From NCBI GenBank assembly GCA_030592655.1, contig JAUVIQ010000052.1, positions 1 to 15,168 of the forward strand: a stretch of DNA of 15,168 nucleotides, written 5' to 3'. Source of the stretch: Planctomycetales bacterium. GTDB lineage: Bacteria; Planctomycetota; Phycisphaerae; SM23-33. The notes beneath the pieces were generated by a model. It had not been told where the DNA came from. It made no database searches and saw only the letters and a list, made by a program, of their open reading frames with translations. The translations under genes and the position numbers were made by a program. Positions 1 through 5,410 of this stretch are shown piece by piece. The stretch's first letter is position 1, and each line of letters starts with the position of its first letter.

Positions 1-1
1 G

Positions 2-1474
2 CATTACGCCTCTTGCAGCGACGACGTTGTCTCTTCGCCGAAGCGTCGTTACGACCTTGGCTGCGAGGTTGTCCGTCGGGCGATTGTCGATGCCGACCGC
101 CGGGACGGTTTCGACGCGATCGCCCTGATGGGAGATTTGATAGACAACGGTAGTTCACCACGCGCCGACGACGACCTTCGGGCGGTGCGCGAGGTGGTAC
201 GCACCGCCGCGCCCGATGTGCCGCTGATGGTTATACCCGGAAACCACGACGGCGACCCACAACGTCTGCTGGGGCTGTTCGAGCATCGCTGCGGTCTGCA
301 CGAGATCGGACCTTACCGCTTCATCACATTCGCCGACTCCTACGTCGATGACCAGATATGCACGCGCAGCGAATCGGACCGGCAACTGCTGGCGGACATC
401 GCCAAGCGTCCAGGCCCGCCGATTATCGTCCTTCAGCACAATCCGATGAACCCCGTTATCGAGGGCGATTATCCGTTCATGCTGACCAATCGCGTCGAAT
501 TGATGGCCGATTACGCTGAAGCCAATATCGTGCTGTCGATCAGCGGGCATTACCATACAGGCCAGGCGTTAAATGTCGCCGACGGCGTGCGATATTTCAC
601 TGCCCCTGCCGTCTGCGAGGCCCCGTTCGCTTACGCGATGATTACACTGCGAGGGCGGGAGGTCGAAGTCGAACTTCGCCCGCTGGCGGTAGAAGCCGAA
701 CCAGCGATTATCGACTGCCACGCCCACACCGAATTCGCCTATTGCGCCGAGGACGTTACCGCTGAGGGCGCCGTCGCACGCGCACGCGACTTCGGACTGG
801 CAGGGCAATGCCTCACCGAACATGCCGGTCAACTCTATTGCAGCGAGAAAGAGTTCTGGGCCGCAAGACACATCCGCGAACCAGCTGTCTGGCGTAGCGG
901 TAAAAATTGCCGAATGGCCGAATTCCGCGAAAAAATGCTGCCGCTGCGCGACGACTTCGTCCGCGTCGGACTGGAGGTCGGACTCGACGCCGACGGGCAA
1001 CTCACCATCCGAGACGAAGACCGCGATTGGCCTGATTTGCTCATCGGGGCTGTGCACTGGATTCCTGAAAACCCCGACGAACTGAACGATACGCAATTGG
1101 CCGACGCATTCATGCGGGCATCGCGCGGAATTTCCGAATCCGGCGTGGACATCCTGGCTCATCCCTGGCGGTTCTTCCGTCGGGAAAAAAGGCCCGCGCC
1201 GAAGGAACTCTACGGCGAACTGGCCGACGTATTGGCAGCGACCGACACCGCCGCCGAGATAAACTTCCACACGAACGCCCCTGACCCGGCCTTCTTCGCC
1301 GAGTGCATCGCCCGCGGCGTCAAAATCGCCCTTGCCTCCGACGCCCACCACATGTACGAACCCGGCGGATTCACCGCACACCTGGCGCTGCTGCGACAAG
1401 CAGCAGGACGCGACAACATCGCAGATTTGCTGTTTTATCCGCCCGCACGCCAACACCCCGCGATTGGTGCTTGA
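2..1474 (+). CDS. Metallophosphoesterase-PHP domain fusion protein (5' end cut off by window)
   Basis: The frame is open from the first bases, so the start lies upstream of the window. Probably only about ten residues are missing, because the first visible residues, HYA, look like the end of the DxH metal-binding motif. The N-terminal half is a calcineurin-like metallophosphoesterase: GDLIDNG (about window residue 44), PGNHD (about 79-83) and GHYH (about 182-185). The second half, from about residue 235, is a PHP phosphoesterase domain. Its metal ligands are visible in order: CHAH, EHAG, GLEVGLD, GAVHW, LAHPW and ASDAHH. The product is therefore predicted to be a cytosolic metal-dependent phosphoesterase with two catalytic centres. 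The substrate cannot be told from sequence; PHP domains of this shape resemble histidinol-phosphatase and polymerase-associated phosphatases. No signal peptide can be judged. The stop TGA at 1472-1474 overlaps a possible promoter for the next gene. Confidence 0.85.
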   Translation, partial: HYASCSDDVVSSPKRRYDLGCEVVRRAIVDADRRDGFDAIALMGDLIDNGSSPRADDDLRAVREVVRTAAPDVPLMVIPGNHDGDPQRLLGLFEHRCGLHEIGPYRFITFADSYVDDQICTRSESDRQLLADIAKRPGPPIIVLQHNPMNPVIEGDYPFMLTNRVELMADYAEANIVLSISGHYHTGQALNVADGVRYFTAPAVCEAPFAYAMITLRGREVEVELRPLAVEAEPAIIDCHAHTEFAYCAEDVTAEGAVARARDFGLAGQCLTEHAGQLYCSEKEFWAARHIREPAVWRSGKNCRMAEFREKMLPLRDDFVRVGLEVGLDADGQLTIRDEDRDWPDLLIGAVHWIPENPDELNDTQLADAFMRASRGISESGVDILAHPWRFFRREKRPAPKELYGELADVLAATDTAAEINFHTNAPDPAFFAECIARGVKIALASDAHHMYEPGGFTAHLALLRQAAGRDNIADLLFYPPARQHPAIGA

Positions 1475-1499
1475 CAGGTGTGCGCCGAAAGAGTCGAAT
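1471..1499 (+). promoter_or_regulatory. Candidate sigma70-type promoter for the exported LTxxQ protein
   Basis: A perfect -35 hexamer TTGACA (1471-1476) overlaps the stop codon of the upstream phosphoesterase gene. With a 17-bp spacer the -10 would be TCGAAT (1494-1499), which matches consensus at 4 of 6 positions. Transcription would start near 1506, about 23 bases before the ATG at 1529. The -10 is imperfect, so this is a moderate call. Confidence 0.4.
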
Positions 1500-1528
1500 T
1501 AATATCAACCTTTTCAGGAGAAATACAA

Positions 1529-2275
1529 ATGAAGACGAAGACACTGGTAATGTTGCTGGCGGCGGGTGTGGCGATTGTATCGCTCTCAGCGCCGAGCGAC
1601 GCACGTCGTAACAACGCAGAAGACAGCGGGGACAGCAGAACGACCAGGCCATCAAAACGCAGGCGCAAACCCACCACTCGTAAAAAAACCCGCTTGTGGG
1701 GGATGCACGCGCAGATGGTGAAGGTCTGCGGGCTGAACGAGAAGCAGCAATTGCGAATCGTCGAACTGAACGCACTGCGCCGCGAGGCTGGGAAGAAATA
1801 CAGGGCTCAAAACGCCGAAATAATCAAGACCCTCAGGGCAAAAATCGCCGAAGCCAATAGGAACAAGGACAAGCAGGCGAAAAAAGACGCACACACACAG
1901 ATTCGCAGTTTCCGGTTCAAGCAGAGGGAAATCGACGTGCACTGGCAGAAGCAGATAATGGCTGTTCTGACGCCCGAACAAAAGGTGCAGTGGAGCCGGT
2001 ACCAAACCATGCTCTCGGTAATGAGGCGGTTCGGAAACGTCAAACTTACCGACGCCCAGAAAACAAAAATAAAAGCCGCCTGCGCGAAATTCACAAAAGG
2101 CGTGAATATGTCCGACAAAAAGGCCCGACGCAAAACGATGAAGATATTGGCTGAATATATCCGAAAAGAAATTCTCACCCACGACCAGTATAAAGCGACG
2201 ACCAGGCCGACCGGAAAACCCACGACCAGGCCAAGTGATTCCGGAAAATCGACGAAAGTAAAAAAACCTGCTTGA
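1529..2275 (+). CDS. Exported, basic LTxxQ-motif protein (Spy/CpxP-like), 248 aa
   Basis: The ATG at 1529 is chosen because AGGAG (1516-1520) sits 8 bases upstream and a signal peptide begins there: MKTK, a hydrophobic run to about residue 20, then a plausible cleavage after SDA near residue 25. An upstream in-frame start would add 17 residues and spoil this. The mature part is strongly basic and mostly helical. It contains repeated LTxxQ-type motifs: LNEKQ (69-73), LTPEQ (147-151), LTDAQ (173-177) and LTHDQ (216-220). This motif marks the periplasmic Spy/CpxP/CnrX-like proteins, which act as chaperones or metal/stress sensors. Whether this protein does so is inference. The C-terminus is a low-complexity TTRPTGKPTTRPSDSGKS tail of the sort common in Phycisphaerae. 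No partner gene is visible next to it; a tRNA follows. Confidence 0.75.
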   Translation: MKTKTLVMLLAAGVAIVSLSAPSDARRNNAEDSGDSRTTRPSKRRRKPTTRKKTRLWGMHAQMVKVCGLNEKQQLRIVELNALRREAGKKYRAQNAEIIKTLRAKIAEANRNKDKQAKKDAHTQIRSFRFKQREIDVHWQKQIMAVLTPEQKVQWSRYQTMLSVMRRFGNVKLTDAQKTKIKAACAKFTKGVNMSDKKARRKTMKILAEYIRKEILTHDQYKATTRPTGKPTTRPSDSGKSTKVKKPA

Positions 2276-2300
2276 AAACTCGCCGGATTGCAGCGAAAAT
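2272..2300 (+). promoter_or_regulatory. Possible promoter of the CAT-anticodon tRNA
   Basis: A -35-like TTGAAA (2272-2277) overlaps the stop codon of the preceding gene. After 17 bp comes GAAAAT (2295-2300), a 4-of-6 match to the -10 consensus. The predicted start, about 2306, is a few bases before the mature tRNA 5' end at 2313. This is supported by position and spacing only. Confidence 0.35.
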
Positions 2301-2312
2301 GAGCGATTATGT

Positions 2313-2386
<74 letters not shown>

Positions 2387-2416
2387 ATGTTTGATTTGTC
2401 GGGTTTTTTCTTGACG

Positions 2417-2451
2417 AACCTGTCGGGTTTAGGATAGAAGTTCGACAGGTT
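2417..2451 (+). repeat. Inverted repeat between the tRNA and the small membrane protein gene
   Basis: AACCTGTCG (2417-2425) is perfectly complementary to CGACAGGTT (2443-2451), with a 17-base loop. A direct repeat TGTCGGGTTT occurs at about 2397 and at 2421-2430, overlapping the left arm. The tail after the hairpin is only moderately T-rich (TATTTGATTT). It could be a weak terminator behind the tRNA or a leader structure for the next gene. Confidence 0.4.
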
Positions 2452-2482
2452 TATTTGATTTACGATACAAAGGAGCATGGTA

Positions 2483-2611
2483 ATGATCGATATGAGCATG
2501 TTGGCCGCTGATACCAGCGAGTATTTCAACTGGAAGATTCAGTTACCCCTTCTGGTGGTCTTGATCGGCGTGATTGTCTTCTGGCTGTGGTATCGCAAGA
2601 AGCAAATGTAA
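2483..2611 (+). CDS. 42-residue single-pass membrane protein
   Basis: The ATG at 2483 follows AAGGAG (2470-2475) with 7 bases between, an excellent ribosome-binding site. An in-frame ATG at 2477 is too close to it. The protein begins MIDMSMLAADTSEYFNWK. A hydrophobic stretch of about 20 residues follows (PLLVVLIGVIVFWLWY), and the protein ends in basic RKKQM. This predicts one transmembrane helix with a short acidic N-terminus outside and a positive C-terminus inside. TAA is at 2609-2611, and a strong terminator lies 50 bases further on, so it looks like a stand-alone transcript. I do not recognise the family. The ribosome-binding site, terminator and membrane topology together make a real small gene likely. 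Confidence 0.65.
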   Translation: MIDMSMLAADTSEYFNWKIQLPLLVVLIGVIVFWLWYRKKQM

Positions 2612-2660
2612 TTCGCGCCCGTTCTGTTTCCCCTCGCGCCGCCACCGAAGGCGTCAGCAG

Positions 2661-2690
2661 CCTCGTATGCTTTACATACGAGGTTTGTTC
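2661..2690 (+). terminator. Rho-independent terminator after the small membrane protein gene
   Basis: CCTCGTATG (2661-2669) pairs perfectly with CATACGAGG (2675-2683) over a 5-base loop CTTTA. It is followed directly by TTTGTTC (2684-2690). The 9-bp stem and T-rich tail fit an intrinsic terminator separating the small gene from holA. Confidence 0.75.
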
Positions 2691-2734
2691 TGTGCGGCTT
2701 CAAAAAAGCGCCATTGCGACCCAGGAAAGTTCGC

Positions 2735-2749
2735 AGGAGGTTTCACATT
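2735..2749 (+). promoter_or_regulatory. Strong ribosome-binding site that points to an ATT start for holA
   Basis: AGGAGG (2735-2740) is followed after six bases (TTTCAC) by ATT (2747-2749), in frame with holA. No ATG, GTG or TTG lies at the right distance. The TTG at 2714 in the same frame is upstream of this site and has no Shine-Dalgarno sequence of its own. Confidence 0.55.
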
Positions 2750-3700
2750 CCTCATTCGCCGGACAGGTCCGTCTTCGTCCTGCACGGCCAGGACGCATTC
2801 CTGCACCAGCAGCGGTGCGCCGGACTCATCGACCAACTTGCAGGCCCAGCCTGTCCCGAGCAGGGTCGAGGGGCCTGTCCCGAGCAGGGTCGAGGGGACG
2901 ACGCGAACCTCGCCGTTGCGAAATTCGACGCCGAAGCCGAACTGTCCGACGTGATGGACGAGTTGCGGACGGCTCCGCTTCTGGCTGCACGAAGAATCGT
3001 AATCGTCCGAGATGCCGACGCATTCGTCCTCGAACACGCCCCATCACTGGCGAAATACCTCGCATCACCAGCCGCTACCGGAACGCTGATCCTTATGGTC
3101 AATTCCTGGCCTCCAAAGACGCAGCGCAAAGACTTGCTCGACGCCATCAAAGCATTGACCAAAATTGTCAGCCAGGGCGGAGAATTGATAAACTGCTCTG
3201 CGCCGTCGTCAGCCGCACTTCCGAAGTGGATTTCCCAAGCCGCCGAAACGCACGGTAAAACGATGGCCCCGCAGGCAGCGCGAATGCTGGCGGAATGGAT
3301 CGGAGCCGACCTGGCCCGGCTCGACGGAGAAATCCGCAAACTCGTCCTTTACGTCGGCGACCGGAAGGAAATCTCGTCTGCGGACATCTCGGCTGTCGCC
3401 GTCGCCACGGGTGGATACGAACCGTTCGCGCTGACAAACGCTATCGGGCGACGCAATACGCGCAAGGCCCTGACGATACTCGCCGAAATGCTCACCACCC
3501 GAGGCGAAGAAATCAAGACGCTGGGAATGTTGGCATGGCACGTGCGAAAAACCCTCGCCCAGGCGGGCAGAAACGCCCCCGCCGCCACCAAAGCACGACG
3601 CGACACCAGAAAACTCCTCAAAGCCGACCTCGCCATCAAATCCGGCGCAGACTCGACCACCACGATGCAACTACTCGTGATGGGACTCAGTAGCCAGTAG
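2747..3700 (+). CDS. holA: DNA polymerase III subunit delta (clamp loader)
   Basis: HolA is the clamp-loader subunit that opens the beta sliding clamp at the replication fork. The N-terminal nucleotide-fold domain begins with SVFVLHGQDAFL, and the characteristic ELRTAPLLAARRIVIVRDAD segment follows. The helical end has the family pattern PFALTNAIGRRNTRKAL...MLAWHVRKTL. The length of 317 residues is normal to slightly short. The ATT at 2747 is preferred as start because of the AGGAGG six bases before it and because it leaves about seven residues before the first strand, as is usual. The alternative start, TTG at 2714, would add 11 arginine-rich residues. Residues 35-50 are two copies of ACPEQGRG encoded by a 24-bp tandem repeat. 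They lie between the first helix and the DDANLAVAKFDAE segment, probably in a loop. The last codons run into CAGTAGC-type repeat DNA, so the C-terminus may also be altered. Confidence 0.85.
   Translation: MPHSPDRSVFVLHGQDAFLHQQRCAGLIDQLAGPACPEQGRGACPEQGRGDDANLAVAKFDAEAELSDVMDELRTAPLLAARRIVIVRDADAFVLEHAPSLAKYLASPAATGTLILMVNSWPPKTQRKDLLDAIKALTKIVSQGGELINCSAPSSAALPKWISQAAETHGKTMAPQAARMLAEWIGADLARLDGEIRKLVLYVGDRKEISSADISAVAVATGGYEPFALTNAIGRRNTRKALTILAEMLTTRGEEIKTLGMLAWHVRKTLAQAGRNAPAATKARRDTRKLLKADLAIKSGADSTTTMQLLVMGLSSQ
2850..2897 (+). repeat. Perfect 24-bp tandem repeat (two copies) inside holA
   Basis: Two identical 24-bp units (2850-2873 and 2874-2897) begin CCTGTCCCGAGCAGGG and end TCGAGGGG. 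The period is eight codons, so the frame is kept and ACPEQGRG is encoded twice. The unit resembles the widespread small dispersed element of the CCTGAGCTTGTCGAAG type that is often seen inside predicted proteins of metagenomic bacteria (recalled, not searched). Confidence 0.9.
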
Positions 3701-3713
3701 CCGGTAGTCAGTC

Positions 3714-3847
3714 GGGTGGCACCTTCAAGCGTAGCGTAACGAAGTGAAGCGGAGCTTGTGGGTGCTCTACGCCATTGTCCAGCCAGCACCCACAACCTCC
3801 GCTTCCCATAGGGACACTACGTGTCGCTCCGGTTGAAGGTGCCACCC
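3714..3847. repeat. 134-bp MITE-like nested inverted repeat after holA
   Basis: The ends are a perfect 15-bp inverted repeat, GGGTGGCACCTTCAA (3714-3728) against TTGAAGGTGCCACCC (3833-3847). Inside is a second pair of arms, 3748-3766 and 3785-3803, matching at 18 of 19 positions (AGCGGAG...GGGTGCT against AGCACCC...CTCCGCT). There is no open frame of note. The structure fits a small non-autonomous element or a REP-type composite that can fold into one long hairpin. It lies 13 bp after the holA stop and may work as a transcription barrier. Confidence 0.75.
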
Positions 3848-3894
3848 AACTCTGTAGCGTTCAGTAGCAATCCGCAATCCCCAATCCGCAATTT

Positions 3895-3930
3895 GATCTC
3901 TTGATCCGCAGGCCGATTTGATCAACGATC
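3895..3930. promoter_or_regulatory. Cluster of four GATC sites just upstream of the DNA methyltransferase gene
   Basis: GATC occurs at 3895-3898, 3903-3906, 3920-3923 and 3927-3930, that is, four times in 36 bp. Three of them are within TTGATC. The last ends 7 bases before the methyltransferase ATG at 3938. The encoded enzyme resembles DpnA, which methylates GATC, so these could be self-methylated control sites; that role is inference. Just before the cluster, the repeat AATCCGCAATCCCCAATCCGCAAT (about 3869-3892) shows that this stretch is also simple-repeat DNA. Confidence 0.4.
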
Positions 3931-3937
3931 GCGGCCA

Positions 3938-5386
3938 ATGAGCGAAAACACGAAAAATCCACCTGCCAGGACGGTTCCGACTAAAGAAGATACTTCCCGC
4001 TCCCTACCGGTCGCGGCTAGCCGCGACCGGGAGCGAGCGGACACACCGCTACCCACCGATACGCGCCCTTACTTCACCGGCAATGCCGGACGGTTCACGC
4101 TCTACCAGGGCAATTGCCTCGAACTGATGCCTCTGCTGCCGGCCGGCTCGTTCGACCTCATCTTCGCCGACCCGCCATATTTCCTCTCAAACGGCGGAAT
4201 CACATGCCAGGCCGGGAAAATGGTCTCCGTCAATAAGGGCAAATGGGACCGCTCGATGGGCTTCGCCGGAAACTACGCATTCACGAAAGACTGGATCGCC
4301 CGCTGCCAACGCCTCCTGAAACCCAACGGGACAATGTTCGTCTCCGGCACCAGCCACATCATCCACATCGTCGGGGCCGTCATGGACGAACTGGGCCTGA
4401 AAATCCTCAACGACATCACCTGGGTAAAGCCCAACCCGCCGCCGAACCTCTCCTGCCGGTACTTCACGCACGCTGCCGAGACAATTCTCTGGGCAGGCCG
4501 GGATAAAAAATGCCGCCACAAGTTCAATTACCAGTTGATGAAGCGCATCAACGGCGGCAAGCAGATGAAGAGCGTCTGGACGGATATAGAAACGCCCCGC
4601 CGGGACGAAAAAGTCTTCGGCAAGCACCCGACGCAGAAGCCGCTGGCCCTTCTGGAGCGGATAATCGCAGCCGCCAGCGACGAAGGCGACCTCATCCTCG
4701 ACCCCTTCAGCGGCTCGGCCACAACAGGCATCGCCGCCGCAAGAATGAACAGACAATCCATAGGACTGGAGATGGAAACGGAATTTCTGGATATCGGCGT
4801 GCACAGGTTCGTCGGCGTGCCACAAGCGGACAATCCCGACCGCATCCTTGATTTGATAAGGGCTTACGCAGCAGACAATCCAACGCCGGATGAACTTGCA
4901 CGTCTCCTGCGTATGGCTGAACGCCAAGTTTATTACTACCGACAAGCGGCCTCGATACTCGGATTGCTAAAGCGTTCGGAAACCGGCTGGACCTTGACCG
5001 ACCTCGGAAAGACCATTTGCGAAAATAGAGAAGTGCAGAGCCGTTCACTTCTCGCGCAAAGAATACTGGAACTTCCGCTCGTCCAGTCAGCCATCAGGAA
5101 AAGTCGTAGGTATCGAACAAAAGTTGCAAAGTGCCGAATCATCGCAGAGTTATTATCCCGCAGCACTGCGCTGACCGGTTCGACTTGTAACCGGCGGGCA
5201 CAAACACTCCTTGCGTGGATAGATTGGGCAATGGCCGGGTGCCGTGGCCGCTGTGTTTGCGGCCACGCTGCAACCGATGTGAACGTGGTCGCAAACACAG
5301 CGACCACGGCACCGGCCTGTTACGCATCAGATGACACCGAGACGATTCTCTGGGCCGGGCAAAAACAAAAGATAGTGAAATGTTAA
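3938..5386 (+). CDS. DpnA-like DNA adenine methyltransferase fused to a winged-helix-like C-terminal domain
   Basis: This is a beta-class DNA methyltransferase: the catalytic motif ADPPYFLSNGG (DPPY, residues 78-81) comes before the SAM-binding LDPFSGSATTG (about 254-264). Other segments, GKWD, LKPNGTMFVSG, NLSCRYFTHAAETILWA and FGKHPTQKP, closely resemble what I recall of DpnA (M2.DpnII, GATC-specific). Residues about 299-432 are an added helical, winged-helix-like region ending STCNRRAQTLLAWIDWA, a pattern I associate with restriction-type proteins; it may help in DNA recognition. Residues about 19-36 are encoded by a REP-like palindrome. Residues 432-482 are encoded by an 85-bp inverted repeat and a stray ETILWAG fragment, so both ends look invaded. 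No clear ribosome-binding site precedes ATG 3938; since the catalytic region begins near residue 45, a later start is possible. The next gene may be the cognate nuclease. Confidence 0.82.
   Translation: MSENTKNPPARTVPTKEDTSRSLPVAASRDRERADTPLPTDTRPYFTGNAGRFTLYQGNCLELMPLLPAGSFDLIFADPPYFLSNGGITCQAGKMVSVNKGKWDRSMGFAGNYAFTKDWIARCQRLLKPNGTMFVSGTSHIIHIVGAVMDELGLKILNDITWVKPNPPPNLSCRYFTHAAETILWAGRDKKCRHKFNYQLMKRINGGKQMKSVWTDIETPRRDEKVFGKHPTQKPLALLERIIAAASDEGDLILDPFSGSATTGIAAARMNRQSIGLEMETEFLDIGVHRFVGVPQADNPDRILDLIRAYAADNPTPDELARLLRMAERQVYYYRQAASILGLLKRSETGWTLTDLGKTICENREVQSRSLLAQRILELPLVQSAIRKSRRYRTKVAKCRIIAELLSRSTALTGSTCNRRAQTLLAWIDWAMAGCRGRCVCGHAATDVNVVANTATTAPACYASDDTETILWAGQKQKIVKC
3993..4040. repeat. 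REP-like palindrome inside the methyltransferase N-terminus
   Basis: The core is a perfect 24-bp palindrome at 4007-4030, CCGGTCGCGGCT followed by its reverse complement AGCCGCGACCGG. It is flanked by CCGCTC and GAGCGG arms. It is translated as SRSLPVAASRDRERAD. Two related halves occur again at 8827-8861 and 8872-8903, which shows it is a dispersed element. Confidence 0.8.
5233..5317. repeat. 85-bp imperfect inverted repeat forming the end of the methyltransferase frame
   Basis: The left arm (5233-5267) is GGCCGGGTGCCGTGG... and contains CGCTGTGTTTGCG. The right arm (5284-5317) is its reverse complement except for a one-base bulge and two changes that allow G-U pairs. The loop is 16 bases. 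It begins exactly where the recognisable C-terminal domain of the methyltransferase ends, so it looks like an insertion that replaced the native tail. Confidence 0.8.
5339..5370 (+). pseudogene. Short remnant matching the middle of the methyltransferase (ETILWAG)
   Basis: GAGACGATTCTCTGGGCCGG (starting at 5339) matches GAGACAATTCTCTGGGCAGG in the middle of the intact methyltransferase (from about 4479), both encoding ETILWAG. The two differences are silent third-position changes. It lies in frame at the end of the methyltransferase reading frame and supplies its last codons. It is probably a scrap of a paralogous methyltransferase gene. Confidence 0.5.
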
Positions 5387-5396
5387 CGGTTCGTTA

Positions 5397-5402
5397 TATA
5401 AT
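5397..5402 (+). promoter_or_regulatory. Consensus -10 element eight bases before the putative nuclease gene
   Basis: TATAAT at 5397-5402 is followed by ATG at 5411. Transcription from it would start within a base or two of the ATG, giving a leaderless mRNA. That agrees with the absence of a Shine-Dalgarno sequence. No good -35 hexamer is seen at 16-18 bp upstream, so the promoter call is tentative. Confidence 0.35.
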
Positions 5403-5410
5403 CGCGCACC

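Noticed and set aside
569..1456. Long minus-strand open frame of 295 codons
   Set aside because: It lies wholly antisense to the PHP half of the phosphoesterase gene, has no family motif, and is explained by codon bias on the true strand.
1652..2182. Minus-strand open frame of 176 codons
   Set aside because: It mirrors the exported LTxxQ protein gene; there is no ribosome-binding site and the composition is cysteine- and phenylalanine-rich as expected for antisense frames.
2850..2897. Possible CRISPR-like array (24-bp units)
   Set aside because: The two units abut with no spacer and lie inside a coding frame; no further copies follow and no cas gene is seen.
2587..3258. Plus-strand frame of 223 codons overlapping the start of holA
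   Set aside because: It is arginine- and serine-rich without motifs, crosses the terminator at 2661-2690 and overlaps holA in another frame.
4187..4945. Minus-strand open frame of 252 codons
   Set aside because: It is antisense to the conserved methyltransferase core, which has clear catalytic motifs.
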